DNA from: CAZSWS01 sp964610765
GTDB taxonomy: Bacteria > Bacteroidota > Bacteroidia > Bacteroidales > Tannerellaceae
Assembly: GCA_964610765.1 (NCBI GenBank)
Contig: CAZSWS010000028.1
Location: forward strand, 1 to 31,528
Length of the DNA stretch: 31,528 nucleotides
Direction of reading: 5' to 3'
Positions 8,039 to 16,639 of this stretch are shown here, one piece after another; the first letter of the stretch is position 1, and the number at the start of each line of letters is the position of its first letter. The notes below the pieces were generated by a model. That model saw nothing but the letters and a program-made list of their open reading frames with translations. It did no database searches and was not told where the DNA came from. A program made the position numbers and the translations under genes.

Positions 8039-8941
8039 TTACTCCATCAACTGCACTTCCAGTACTTGATTCATTGAAAAATCCTCAAGTCCTAAATAAT
8101 ACTCAGCCGCATCAATCAAGGCTGCCATCGGAACTAAGCCAATCACCTCTCCACCGGCAATAGTCACTCCGTAGCGTTGAGCTTCTATACGAATCAATTC
8201 ATGTGCACGATAGATAGATGTTTTTGTATAGTCGGTCAAGTTCATAGATACTTGTACAATATTACGGTCGGTCAACTCTACTCCCATGGCTTTGCAGAAG
8301 CGTAAACCACCACCCACATGGCGAACTTTTTTAGCAATAGCCTCTGCAATCGCCAATTTATCAGTATTCAGATTCACATTATAAGCCACCAAAGGCATCC
8401 GAGCACCTATCACAGTCGCTCCGGCTGTAGGATGAGGTCTTTCTGGTCCAAAGTCGGGTTTCCATTCGGGAGATTTCATCTTCTCCTTTAGCCCCTCAAA
8501 CTCTCCTTTACGCACTTTTGCTAAATTTTCTCGATGCGAAGCAGACGCTGCTTTCTCATAAAGGAACATGGGTAGATCATATCTTTTTGCTGCTTCAGCT
8601 GCTACGTCCTTAGCCATCTGAACAGCTTCATCCATTGTTACATTTTTAATGGGAATAAAAGGAACTACATCTACGGCTCCCATACGAGGATGCTGCCCTT
8701 CATGGCGTGTCAGGTCAATGATTTTCACGGCAATTCCAATAGCTTCAAGCACCGCACTTTTCAGTGCTTCCGGTTCACCGACAACCGTTACGACCATCCG
8801 GTTATGATCTTTGTCATTGCTATAGTCCAATAGCTTAACTCCTTCTTTAGCGCGAAAAGCGTCAACGATCTTTTCTACATTCTTTAAATTGCGTCCTTCA
8901 CTGAAATTAGGAACACATTCTACTAACTTATTATTTATCAT
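8039..8941 (-). CDS. ftcD: Glutamate formimidoyltransferase
   Basis: A 300-residue protein matching the formiminotransferase half of FTCD. It moves the formimino group of N-formimino-glutamate to tetrahydrofolate and releases glutamate. The opening LVECVPNFSEGRN and the segment HEGQHPRMGAVDVVPFIP are hallmarks. His84 aligns with His82 of the porcine enzyme, the proposed catalytic base. The cyclodeaminase half is encoded separately by fchA. This transferase, with no hutG or hutF in the cluster, indicates that the formimino carbon is kept as a folate C1 unit rather than released as formamide or formate. It lies 28 nt after hutU. Confidence 0.96.
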   Translation of the reverse strand: MINNKLVECVPNFSEGRNLKNVEKIVDAFRAKEGVKLLDYSNDKDHNRMVVTVVGEPEALKSAVLEAIGIAVKIIDLTRHEGQHPRMGAVDVVPFIPIKNVTMDEAVQMAKDVAAEAAKRYDLPMFLYEKAASASHRENLAKVRKGEFEGLKEKMKSPEWKPDFGPERPHPTAGATVIGARMPLVAYNVNLNTDKLAIAEAIAKKVRHVGGGLRFCKAMGVELTDRNIVQVSMNLTDYTKTSIYRAHELIRIEAQRYGVTIAGGEVIGLVPMAALIDAAEYYLGLEDFSMNQVLEVQLME

Positions 8942-8969
8942 CGTTTTTAATTTTATGGTTTAAATACTC

Positions 8970-10961
8970 TTATTCTATATTCTCTACTAAGCGCTCTATC
9001 AGCGAGTCATCTGCTAAATGGGGCATGGTGATATGATAGCCCTCTGCATAGTTCTTATTAAACTCTTGTGAGGTAGTCATCGCATTTTCATTGCGTGCCC
9101 ATGAACGACGTGCAACGCCTCCCATCACATCCCAAAGCATGGCAGAACGGATTATTTCATCTGCACGCTTACTACCATCACAAACCATTCCGAAGCCACC
9201 GTTAATGGACTTACCTATACCTACTCCGCCTCCATTATGCAAAGCAATCAAACTCATACCGCGAGCAGCATTTCCGGCAAAACATTGAACGGCCATATCA
9301 GCCATCACATTGCTACCGTCCTTAATATTAGCCGTCTCACGAAATGGGGAGTCAGTGCCACTCACATCGTGATGATCTCGACCCAACATAATAGGGCCAA
9401 CCTCTCCGTCACGAACCAACTGATTGAAACGTAAAGCAATATTCATTCGCCCAACGGCATCTTGATAGAGTATTCTTGCCTGTGTACCTACCACCAGTTG
9501 ATTCTTTTCGGCATCACGAATCCATACGTAGTTATCTTTATCTTGCCCTCTTCTATTGGGGTCGATACATTCCATTGCTGCCTTGTCCGTCTTAATCAAG
9601 TCTTCGTGACGACCGCTCAGACAAACCCAGCGGAAAGGGCCATATCCATAATCGAACAGTTCCGGTCCCATAATATCTTCGACGTACGAGGGCCATATAA
9701 AACCATCCTTATCATCTATTCCATTACGAGATATTTCTTTCACTCCCGCATCAAATATAGCTTTCATAAAGGCATTGCCATAGTCAAAGAAGTAAACACC
9801 TTTCTTCACCAATCGCTTGATTACCTCAAAATGACGGTGCAATGTCTCATCAACCAGACGAGTAAAAGTCTTTCTATCCTCTGCTAATAAACGTGTACGT
9901 TCGTCGAATGAAATTCCTGCCGGACAGTACCCTCCACTATAGACGGCATGACAGGAAGTTTGATCTGACAGCAAATCTATCCGATGATTATGCTCATCAG
10001 CATATTCCAATAAGTCTACAATATTACCATGATAAGCGATGGAGGTTGCTTTTTTATTCGTCCGCGCGTCTTCAGCCAAACGAAAAGCTTCAGCTAAATC
10101 ATTCGTGATATGATGCACCCAGCCTTGTTCATGACGCGTTACTATACGGGAATAATCTACTTCTGCTATTATTGCTGCCGCTCCGGCTATCTCAGCCGCT
10201 TTGGGTTGTGCGCCGCTCATGCCTCCTAGTCCGGATGAGACAAACAGATACCCATGCAAATCACCGTCTTGGGGAACATTCAACCTCAATCGTCCGGCAT
10301 TCAATAAAGTGTTAAATGTGCCGTGAACGATTCCTTGTGGTCCAATATACATCCACCCTCCGGCAGTCATTTGTCCATAATTAGCCACTCCCATTTGGGC
10401 AGCTACTTCCCAATCACGTTGATTATCATACAAACCAACCATCATTGAATTAGTAATAATGACTCGAGGTGCATCCGGTTTAGACTTAAACAAGCCAAGC
10501 GGGTGACCTGATTCTATCACAAGCGTTTGCTCTTCAGTCAGCTGTTCCAGATACATTTTAATTAGACGATACTGCATCCAGTTTTGACAAACTTGACCTG
10601 TTTCACCATAGGTAACCAACTCATACGGATATAAAGCAATATCAAAACACAGGTTGTTATCTATCATCACCTGAAAAGCTTTTCCTTCTAGACATCGCCC
10701 TTTGTACTCATCAATTGCTTTAGGAATAATATCACCCTCTGGGCGATAGCGATAACCATAGATACGTCCATAGGTTTTTAACTCGTCCAAAAACTCAGGT
10801 GCTAAAGTAGTGTGTAAATCTTCAGGAATATAACGTAAAGCATTACGTAAAGCTGTTTTTGTCTGTGCCGAAGTTAATGTAAACCCTCTATCCGGTGCTC
10901 GGCGAATATCTTTTACAAATTTCGGATATTCGGGTAATTGATTTGTCAAAGTAAATTCCAT
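8970..10961 (-). CDS. hutU: Urocanate hydratase (long form)
   Basis: A 663-residue enzyme that adds water to urocanate to give 4-imidazolone-5-propionate using tightly bound NAD+. NAD-binding and active-site segments include MTAGGWMYIGPQGIVHGT (199-216), SSGLGGMSGAQPKA (242-255), GPFRWVCLSGRHED with Cys447, GRDHHDVSGTDSPFRET and NGGGVGIGKSINGGFGMV. The usual bacterial HutU is about 555 residues. This one is longer and closer in size to the animal enzyme (about 676), with extra N-terminal sequence and an insert after residue 290. It is the first gene of the operon, and a perfect -7 element lies 69 nt upstream. Apparently intact. Confidence 0.96.
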   Translation of the reverse strand: MEFTLTNQLPEYPKFVKDIRRAPDRGFTLTSAQTKTALRNALRYIPEDLHTTLAPEFLDELKTYGRIYGYRYRPEGDIIPKAIDEYKGRCLEGKAFQVMIDNNLCFDIALYPYELVTYGETGQVCQNWMQYRLIKMYLEQLTEEQTLVIESGHPLGLFKSKPDAPRVIITNSMMVGLYDNQRDWEVAAQMGVANYGQMTAGGWMYIGPQGIVHGTFNTLLNAGRLRLNVPQDGDLHGYLFVSSGLGGMSGAQPKAAEIAGAAAIIAEVDYSRIVTRHEQGWVHHITNDLAEAFRLAEDARTNKKATSIAYHGNIVDLLEYADEHNHRIDLLSDQTSCHAVYSGGYCPAGISFDERTRLLAEDRKTFTRLVDETLHRHFEVIKRLVKKGVYFFDYGNAFMKAIFDAGVKEISRNGIDDKDGFIWPSYVEDIMGPELFDYGYGPFRWVCLSGRHEDLIKTDKAAMECIDPNRRGQDKDNYVWIRDAEKNQLVVGTQARILYQDAVGRMNIALRFNQLVRDGEVGPIMLGRDHHDVSGTDSPFRETANIKDGSNVMADMAVQCFAGNAARGMSLIALHNGGGVGIGKSINGGFGMVCDGSKRADEIIRSAMLWDVMGGVARRSWARNENAMTTSQEFNKNYAEGYHITMPHLADDSLIERLVENIE

Positions 10962-11029
10962 AGTTATTTATTTTCAGGTATAAATACATTATATGTTCTA
11001 TGTAGATTGCTACAGTAAAACCTCTTAAA

Positions 11030-11037
11030 CAAAAGTA
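11030..11037 (-). promoter_or_regulatory. -7 promoter element of the hut operon
   Basis: On the minus strand TACTTTTG matches TAnnTTTG perfectly, 69 nt upstream of the hutU ATG, giving a leader of about 60 nt. The -33 region at the expected spacing (around 11057-11060) has only a partial match. No recognisable regulator gene or clear operator is adjacent. Confidence 0.6.
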
Positions 11038-11485
11038 AGAAAAATCATTCAGAAATAACAGGTTAACACCAATAACCCTAAAATAAAAGCATACCACCCC
11101 TTGTCCGCTTTCAAAAAGATACTTTCCAAGCAGAATAAATAACAATCATCAATATACTTTGGGAAACAAAATGAGTAATTCGAACAAACAATCCGGTCAT
11201 TTGTAGACGACCGAATCAACAAGAAGCTCTAATGAAGAACCTTACAAAAAGAACAACTACTTTTTAATAACCAGCCGACTCCTATTAACCATCGCTATAG
11301 ATTGGAAAAACATTATATAAACCAAATCACTTTTTCCCTTTTCTGAGATAGAATATTTTATAGACTATTTAAGTTTATTATTATAACAAAGTATTCCTCT
11401 ATTGGGTTATTAATATACAGAAGAGAACATAAAGAGATAAAAAGCACATTCTTAATTAATTAATCATATTCAAACACCATAAACT
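11038..11485. other. Intergenic region between hutU and the YhcH-family gene
   Basis: This AT-rich stretch separates two divergent genes. No convincing gene was found. On the plus strand, TACTTTTT (11258-11265) and TAAGTTTA (11370-11377) each match the -7 consensus at 7 of 8 positions and could serve the gene at 11486. No strong hairpin or repeat was seen. Confidence 0.4.
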
Positions 11486-11938
11486 ATGATAGTTGACTCC
11501 TTGCAAAATACAGAAGTAACAGAGAAAATACATCCTTTGTTAAAAAAAGCATTTGACTTCATTCGCGATTCTGATTTTTCAAAGATTAAAGATGGAGAGA
11601 TTAAAACTGATGACCCGCGTCTGCATTTCATCATAGTGACCGTTCAGGGGAAAAAGAAAAGTGAAGTCAAAGTTGAAACGCATAATAAACACATAGAGAT
11701 TCACGCGCCACTACTTGGTGTAGAAAAGATCGGCTGGAAGTCAGGTGTCGAGTTAATGCTTATAGCCACCCCCTACAATGAAGAGAAAGACATCACTTTC
11801 TTCATAGATCAACCCACTTCCTTTATTAAAATATATCCGGGTCAATTTGTCCTCTGCCACACAGAGGATGGACACGCTACGGGAATTGGCGAGGGACTTA
11901 TCCGAAAAATTATAGCAAAAATCACTCTTGATGAGTAA
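11486..11938 (+). CDS. YhcH/YjgK/YiaL (DUF386/EbgC-like) family protein
   Basis: A 150-residue cytoplasmic protein of the cupin-like DUF386 family, which includes EbgC, the small subunit of evolved beta-galactosidase. Family marks include the start MIVDSL, the central HNKHIEIHAPLLGVEKIGW (conserved His/Glu thought to bind metal), and the end PGQFVLCHTEDGHATG then KIIAKITLDE. Members are linked to sugar metabolism (sialic acid, gulonate, galactosides), but the reaction is known for few of them. It is monocistronic here, divergent from hut and convergent with the head-GIN gene, so context does not identify a substrate. The length matches the family. Confidence 0.8.
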   Translation: MIVDSLQNTEVTEKIHPLLKKAFDFIRDSDFSKIKDGEIKTDDPRLHFIIVTVQGKKKSEVKVETHNKHIEIHAPLLGVEKIGWKSGVELMLIATPYNEEKDITFFIDQPTSFIKIYPGQFVLCHTEDGHATGIGEGLIRKIIAKITLDE

Positions 11939-12014
11939 GACTCTTAAGATGAAGAATATTCGAATGAATTTGTTAGATATTCATTTCATCAGTAGCTAGA
12001 AACTATACCAATGA

Positions 12015-12836
12015 TTATTTAACAACATGCAGACCTCCGCTTCCCACCCATGATTGGGAGATTGACGGATTACCTTTTACATAGATATCGCCACTACTCG
12101 TTCCGGATGCGCTCAGTGTTTTAGCTGCGTATAATTTTAGGTCTCCACTACCTACTAACTGTGCTTTCACATTTTCCGAGAAAAGCTCATAAGCATTAAT
12201 ATCACCACTACCAGCCAGGCTATAAGAAGTTACAGGCACATCTCCTTTCAATTTCACATCACCGGAACCAGCCAAGCTAACACTTAGGCTAGCTGCCTTT
12301 ATATCTGAAAAGACAATATCACCACTACCTGCTAAGGATATACCCATTGATTCATAATGCATGGTGCTGGGGAATTTTAAATCACCGCTGCCGGACAAGG
12401 ATACAGATAAACTACCGGAAGAGCGAATAGGAGTCTTAACCACAAAGTCTCCTGAACCGGCTAAAGACACTTTTGACAAAGCAGACGAAGTCGTTTTAAC
12501 AATAAATTTCGTAGGGCTATAACTTCCATCTTTTAAAGAAACATACAGCACCCCTTTTTCCACATAAATATCAACATATTCCAACAGATTTTCATCAATA
12601 GAGCATTGCAGCTTAGGTGAATGTCCTAATGCATATTCTACATCCATAGAACCAGCTATAGACACTTGATTATAATCCGATATTTCCAGTTGCTCTGTCA
12701 CTATATGTCCGTTCCCTTTTATCGTTCTTCCCCAAAAACCATCTCGTGAAGAAGAAACCGAAATAGAGCAAGAAGCAAAAAGCAGCAAAAAAATAAGCAT
12801 GCCTGTTGTTAGTCGTAAAAAGAGGAGATTTTTCAT
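12015..12836 (-). CDS. Head-GIN domain (DUF2807) lipoprotein with SLAGSGD repeats
   Basis: A 273-residue envelope protein. The signal peptide ends in a lipobox with Cys23 (LLFASC). Residues 45-120 (ISDYNQVSIAGSMDVEYALG onward) resemble the head of the head-GIN/DUF2807 fold. From about residue 120 there are eight units of 18-22 residues centred on G-S-G-D: SLAGSGDF, SLSGSGDL, SLAGSGDI, SLAGSGDV, SLAGSGDI, QLVGSGDL, SGTSSGDI and SWVGSGGL. The last two are degenerate. This pattern predicts a small beta-solenoid. The family is common in Bacteroidota and its function is unknown; a role in adhesion is only a suggestion from annotations. It is transcribed away from nfeD, from a region with ACGTTGCA repeats. 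Confidence 0.85.
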   Translation of the reverse strand: MKNLLFLRLTTGMLIFLLLFASCSISVSSSRDGFWGRTIKGNGHIVTEQLEISDYNQVSIAGSMDVEYALGHSPKLQCSIDENLLEYVDIYVEKGVLYVSLKDGSYSPTKFIVKTTSSALSKVSLAGSGDFVVKTPIRSSGSLSVSLSGSGDLKFPSTMHYESMGISLAGSGDIVFSDIKAASLSVSLAGSGDVKLKGDVPVTSYSLAGSGDINAYELFSENVKAQLVGSGDLKLYAAKTLSASGTSSGDIYVKGNPSISQSWVGSGGLHVVK

Positions 12837-12874
12837 CGTATAATCTTTTTAATGGTTCATATTATAAAATAAAG

Positions 12875-12927
12875 ACGTTGCAATCTGAATAACGTTGCAT
12901 CTTTTGATGAAAGAAGTCATGCAACGT
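12875..12927. promoter_or_regulatory. ACGTTGCA direct and inverted repeats (possible operator)
   Basis: ACGTTGCA occurs at 12875-12882 and 12892-12899, and its reverse complement TGCAACGT at 12920-12927. The second and third copies form a 9-bp perfect stem (12892-12900 with 12919-12927) around an 18-nt loop that contains a smaller CTTT/AAAG pairing. The block lies 39-91 nt upstream of the head-GIN start and about 30 nt upstream of the nfeD -7 box, a position suited to a regulator of either gene. There is no T-tract after the hairpin, so it is not a simple terminator. Confidence 0.45.
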
Positions 12928-12959
12928 AATAAAAAAGAACTTTGTAATGAATAAATCTT

Positions 12960-12967
12960 TATTTTTG
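12960..12967 (+). promoter_or_regulatory. -7 element upstream of nfeD
   Basis: TATTTTTG matches TAnnTTTG perfectly, 112 nt before the nfeD ATG. A TTTG at 12941-12944 is only 15 nt upstream, shorter than the usual 19-21 nt, so promoter strength is uncertain. Confidence 0.45.
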
Positions 12968-13079
12968 TTTAATACATTTTTCAATTGCGATAAACATATA
13001 AGGTAAAAAAACACTTACATGAATGTGAATATACCGATTGAAATCACAAGAGTTCTTTACAAGCTAAAAACAAATTCGT

Positions 13080-14462
13080 ATGAAATCCCATTTCCTCTCG
13101 TTACTAACAGTTCTTTTCATACTGCTTCCTGCGGTTACATTTGCCGAATCGGCTGAAAAGCCCATTGTATATAAAATCGATATACGTAAAGATATAGACA
13201 ATACAACCTTGCTCTATTTAAGACATGGGCTTAAAGAAGCTAACGAGCTGAATGCACAAGCCGTTGTTCTACACATGAACACATACGGAGGTCTTGTTAA
13301 CATAGCTGATTCTATGCGGACAGCTATATTATACAATGCCATTCCTGTTTACGTTTTTATTGATAATAATGCAGCATCTGCAGGAGCACTGATTTCAATT
13401 GCTTGTAAAAAGATATTCATGAGAAAAGGAGCTAGCATGGGAGCTGCCACTGTCGTTAATCAAGTGGGAGAAGCCATGCCGGACAAATATCAATCATACA
13501 TGCGTGCTACGATTCGGGCTACTGCTGAAGCACATGGCAAGGACACACTCATAACCGGCACAGACACAACCTATCGGTGGAAACGGGACCCTATCATTGC
13601 TGAAGCAATGGTTGACGATCGAGTAATTATACCTAATTTGATTGACTCAGGAAAAGTGCTCACCTTTACTGCTGAAGAAGCAATTAAGTGGAGATACTGC
13701 GAAGGCATTGCCGAATCTATCGACGAAGTGATTCGTGAGCATTTAGATTTTGAAGACTATGAGCTAGCCAGCTACCAACCTACCTGGGTAGATAACACAA
13801 AAGGATTTTTAATGAATCCCATGATTCAATCACTCCTCATCCTGCTTATTATTGGAGGCATTTACTTCGAGATGCAGACCCCCGGATTAGGTTTTCCTTC
13901 GGCAGTAGCTATTGGGGCTGCCATTATCTATTTTGCTCCTTTATATATTGCCGGCTTAGCTGCAAACTGGGAAATTCTTCTATTTGTAATAGGTATCATT
14001 CTTATCCTCTTTGAGATATTTGTCATACCCGGAACCGGGATTACCGGCATTCTAGGAGGTATATTTATTGTCGTTGGGCTCACTCTCAGCCTACTTGACA
14101 ATGTAAACTTTGATTTTGAGATGGTTGAATCAGGCGATGCCCTCAAGGCTTTTCTTACCGTAGGGAGCGGTTTGGTCTTTGGCATGATTATCACTATTTG
14201 GTTATCCTCTAAAATAGGTCATAAGGGAATCCTTCGGAACGTAGCGCTCAACACAGATGTAGATCAAACCATTGTATCAAGCGAGATACAAGGCTTGGTT
14301 GGCATGGAAGGAATAGCTGCCACCGTATTACGCCCATCAGGTAAGATTGATATTAATGATGTGTTCTACGACGGAGTTTCAGATATGGGATTTATAGAAA
14401 AAGGAGAAAGGGTACGCGTCGTTCGCTATGAAAACGCTCAAATATATGTTGAAAAAGTCTAA
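13080..14462 (+). CDS. Long-form NfeD membrane serine protease (ClpP class)
   Basis: A 460-residue protein. Residues 1-22 are a signal peptide. Residues 28-215 form a ClpP-like protease domain. Residues about 245-380 hold several membrane segments (LLILLIIGGIYFEMQ, ILLFVIGIILILFEIFVIPG, GIFIVVGLTLSLL and others). Residues about 400-460 resemble the C-terminal NfeD OB fold (QGLVGMEGIAATVLRPSGKI). Ser100 in NNAASAGALIS is the likely nucleophile and Lys136 a candidate partner, by analogy with the Ser-Lys dyad (Ser97/Lys138) of Pyrococcus NfeD. Such proteases often work with stomatin/SPFH proteins, but none is adjacent. The call of long-form NfeD is firm; the substrate is unknown. Confidence 0.88.
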   Translation: MKSHFLSLLTVLFILLPAVTFAESAEKPIVYKIDIRKDIDNTTLLYLRHGLKEANELNAQAVVLHMNTYGGLVNIADSMRTAILYNAIPVYVFIDNNAASAGALISIACKKIFMRKGASMGAATVVNQVGEAMPDKYQSYMRATIRATAEAHGKDTLITGTDTTYRWKRDPIIAEAMVDDRVIIPNLIDSGKVLTFTAEEAIKWRYCEGIAESIDEVIREHLDFEDYELASYQPTWVDNTKGFLMNPMIQSLLILLIIGGIYFEMQTPGLGFPSAVAIGAAIIYFAPLYIAGLAANWEILLFVIGIILILFEIFVIPGTGITGILGGIFIVVGLTLSLLDNVNFDFEMVESGDALKAFLTVGSGLVFGMIITIWLSSKIGHKGILRNVALNTDVDQTIVSSEIQGLVGMEGIAATVLRPSGKIDINDVFYDGVSDMGFIEKGERVRVVRYENAQIYVEKV

Positions 14463-14524
14463 ATCCTGTCAACAATAAAGGCGACACCATCTGAGAACAT
14501 TGCTGAATGCATGGGTTTATTTAT

Positions 14525-14690
14525 AACCAAACCTGTCCGAACAACATACTGACTAGCTGGTCACGGATAAAAATACTTAGAACAGTGCTTGTAGGTACTG
14601 TAAGTCAATGGATTTACGAAAGAGTGAATGCGGAATTAAATCTAATATCTATTGCAAGAGTGGACTGTCCGACTTTTGAGCCTTTTAAAT
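14525..14690 (-). pseudogene. Decayed transposase N-terminus (IS4/DUF4372-like), frameshifted
   Basis: The 370-nt gap between nfeD and the GH123 gene has no intact gene. On the minus strand, pieces in different frames line up in the order of the N-terminus of IS4-type transposases: GQSTLAIDIR near 14660, LIPHSLFRKSI near 14635-14605, TYKHCSKYFYP near 14595-14565, and RDQLVSMLFGQV at 14565-14530. The last resembles the family pattern WDQLVSMLFGQ. At least two frame changes and several stops separate them, and nothing of the DDE core is left. The assignment is from memory of the family pattern, so it is moderate at best; a chance resemblance cannot be excluded. Confidence 0.4.
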
Positions 14691-14832
14691 TTTAAAATTG
14701 TTCGAACAGTTATGACTTTTTATACATATCTTTACCTAAACTCTTAATGAAATAATAAGTATTAACAAGCTTTTCTTTTTTCTGAAACCAATGAAAGATA
14801 ATCTTTTTTAAAATCACTAACAAAATCATTTT

Positions 14833-16605
14833 ATGAAACACTCCATTTTCATGTGGTTGATTTTTGCGATGCTATCAACCCCTTTATTTGCGCAAAAAAC
14901 ACCAGAAAGTTTAATCGAAAGATTTAATGAGTTAACGGACACTAAACCCTATGACAGTAAAGAAAAATGGGCTAAAATGCCCTCTACGGTACAAGTAAGC
15001 TGGGGAAGTACGGATGTTAGATATCCAAAGAAAAATATTCCGGCTTTAAAACCAACGCTAACCTGGAAGACTAAAGCCTGGAAAGGCGAGCGTGTCAATG
15101 CACAGGCTGTTATCAGCACTCAAAAGAAAATCACGAATGCTACCTTTGAATGTAGCGATTTGAAAAGTGGATCGGAAATTATTCCTTCCTCATCTATAGA
15201 CGTATCCTTTGTTCGTTATGTCATGGTCGATGAGCTAAATAAAGACGGAAAAGGAGCTTGCGGACACCGTCCGAATAGAGCAGATTGGGATTCTTCGATG
15301 GTAGCTGATATCTTAGATAAGGTCAAGCTATTAGACATTGAAGCTAATACCACTCAGCCTCTTTGGGTGAAAGTTTGGGTTCCTCAGGGAACTAAAGCCG
15401 GAAAATACAAAGGCGTATTAACTGTCTCCGGAGATGACATAAAAGCTGTCAATTTACGTTTGGAAGTAGAAGTTTCTAAAAGAGAACTTCCTGCTCCAAA
15501 AGACTGGACCTTTCATTTAGACTTATGGCAAAATCCTTATTCGGTAGCTCGTTACCATAACTTGCCGCTATGGAGTAAAGAGCATTTTGATGCGATGCGA
15601 CCTTTGATGAAGTTTTTAGCAGATGCCGGACAGAAGTCTGTTACCACTACAATTATGCATAAACCTTGGAACGGGCAAACCTTTGACCACTTTGACAGCA
15701 TGGTGGGTAAGTACAAATCGGTTGATGGAAAATGGTCATACGATTATACAGTGTTTGATAAGTGGGTTACGTTTATGATGGATGAGATCGGTATAGACCT
15801 TCAAATTAGCTGTTATACGATGATTCCTTGGGCATTAAACTTTGACTATATCGACCAGGCAACCAATCGGTTGCTCTATATTCAGGCTAAACCGGGTGAT
15901 GCGTTATATGCGGATTACTGGGGGAGCTTTTTGAAAGATTTCTCTCGCCATCTTCGTGAAAAAGGATGGTTTGACAAGACGATTATATCTATGGATGAGC
16001 GTGATCCCGAAGCCATGCAAGAAGCCATCAAAGTGATTAAAAAAGCAGATCCTGAATTTAAAATTTCCTATGCAGGAAGCTATCACGAAGAATTACAAGC
16101 AGATTTATATGACTTATGCATTCCTTACGGTCAGTTTTTTCCGGAACAAGTGTTGAAAGAAAGACAAGCGAAGGGACAAATAAGCACGGTATATACTTGC
16201 TGTCCAGAACCACGTCCAAATACATTCACGTTCTCTCCTCCGGCAGAAGCGACTTGGTTAAGCTGGCATGTGATGGCCGGAAACTATGATGGTTATCTTC
16301 GTTGGGCGTATAACAGCTGGACAGAGAAGCCACTGCTTGACTCTCGTTTTATTACTTGGGCTGCCGGCGAATGCTATATGATGTATCCGGGAAGTAGAAG
16401 TAGTATCCGGATTGAAAGACTGATTGAAGGAATTCAGGATTTCGAGAAAGTGCAGATTCTTAAAAAAGAACTATCAGAAAAAGGAAATCAAAAGAAACTA
16501 AATGAGTTAAATGAGATAATTTCCACCTTTGTTGATGATAACTTAAATGCAGAGAATGCAGCTACCATGGTTAATAAAGCACGTGCTCTAATAAACGAAT
16601 TGTGA
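14833..16605 (+). CDS. GH123-like glycoside hydrolase (DUF4091 domain; beta-N-acetylgalactosaminidase type)
   Basis: A 590-residue protein with a Sec signal peptide (cleavage after LSTPLFA, residue 20), so periplasmic or further exported. An N-terminal beta-sandwich (about 45-220, ending KVWVPQGTKAGKYKGVLTV) precedes a TIM-barrel domain. In the barrel, IISMDERDPEAM contains adjacent Asp388-Glu389, matching the Asp-Glu pair (D361-E362) of the Bacteroides vulgatus GH123 enzyme that works by substrate assistance. GH123 enzymes remove terminal beta-GalNAc, for example from glycosphingolipid glycans. The C-terminal segment GSRSSIRIERLIEGIQDFEK is typical of DUF4091 proteins. It stands alone between two transposase remnants, hinting at acquisition by transfer. 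A -7-like box TATCTTTA is at 14727-14734. Exact substrate is an inference. Confidence 0.82.
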   Translation: MKHSIFMWLIFAMLSTPLFAQKTPESLIERFNELTDTKPYDSKEKWAKMPSTVQVSWGSTDVRYPKKNIPALKPTLTWKTKAWKGERVNAQAVISTQKKITNATFECSDLKSGSEIIPSSSIDVSFVRYVMVDELNKDGKGACGHRPNRADWDSSMVADILDKVKLLDIEANTTQPLWVKVWVPQGTKAGKYKGVLTVSGDDIKAVNLRLEVEVSKRELPAPKDWTFHLDLWQNPYSVARYHNLPLWSKEHFDAMRPLMKFLADAGQKSVTTTIMHKPWNGQTFDHFDSMVGKYKSVDGKWSYDYTVFDKWVTFMMDEIGIDLQISCYTMIPWALNFDYIDQATNRLLYIQAKPGDALYADYWGSFLKDFSRHLREKGWFDKTIISMDERDPEAMQEAIKVIKKADPEFKISYAGSYHEELQADLYDLCIPYGQFFPEQVLKERQAKGQISTVYTCCPEPRPNTFTFSPPAEATWLSWHVMAGNYDGYLRWAYNSWTEKPLLDSRFITWAAGECYMMYPGSRSSIRIERLIEGIQDFEKVQILKKELSEKGNQKKLNELNEIISTFVDDNLNAENAATMVNKARALINEL

Positions 16606-16639
16606 TTAAAAATCCAATTTATTTGATTTTTTGCTTTAA

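Noticed and set aside
9462..9887. A 141-codon plus-strand frame inside hutU
   Set aside because: It is entirely antisense to the well-supported hutU and has no domain or signal of its own.
10888..11145. An 85-codon minus-strand frame overlapping the hutU start
   Set aside because: It overlaps hutU in another frame, covers the hut promoter, and its product has no recognisable features.
11963..11985. Hairpin AATGAAT/ATTCATT between the YhcH-family and head-GIN genes
   Set aside because: It is only 7 bp, AT-rich and without a T-tract on either strand; it may be chance in AT-rich DNA.
14507..14695. A 62-codon plus-strand reading frame between nfeD and the GH123 gene
   Set aside because: The sequence resembles no family, is not flanked by a promoter, and lies opposite segments that resemble a decayed transposase on the minus strand.
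16608..16633. AAAAATC/GATTTTT hairpin as terminator of the GH123 gene
   Set aside because: The stem is almost all A/T and weak, although a T-run is present; evidence is too thin to list as a feature.
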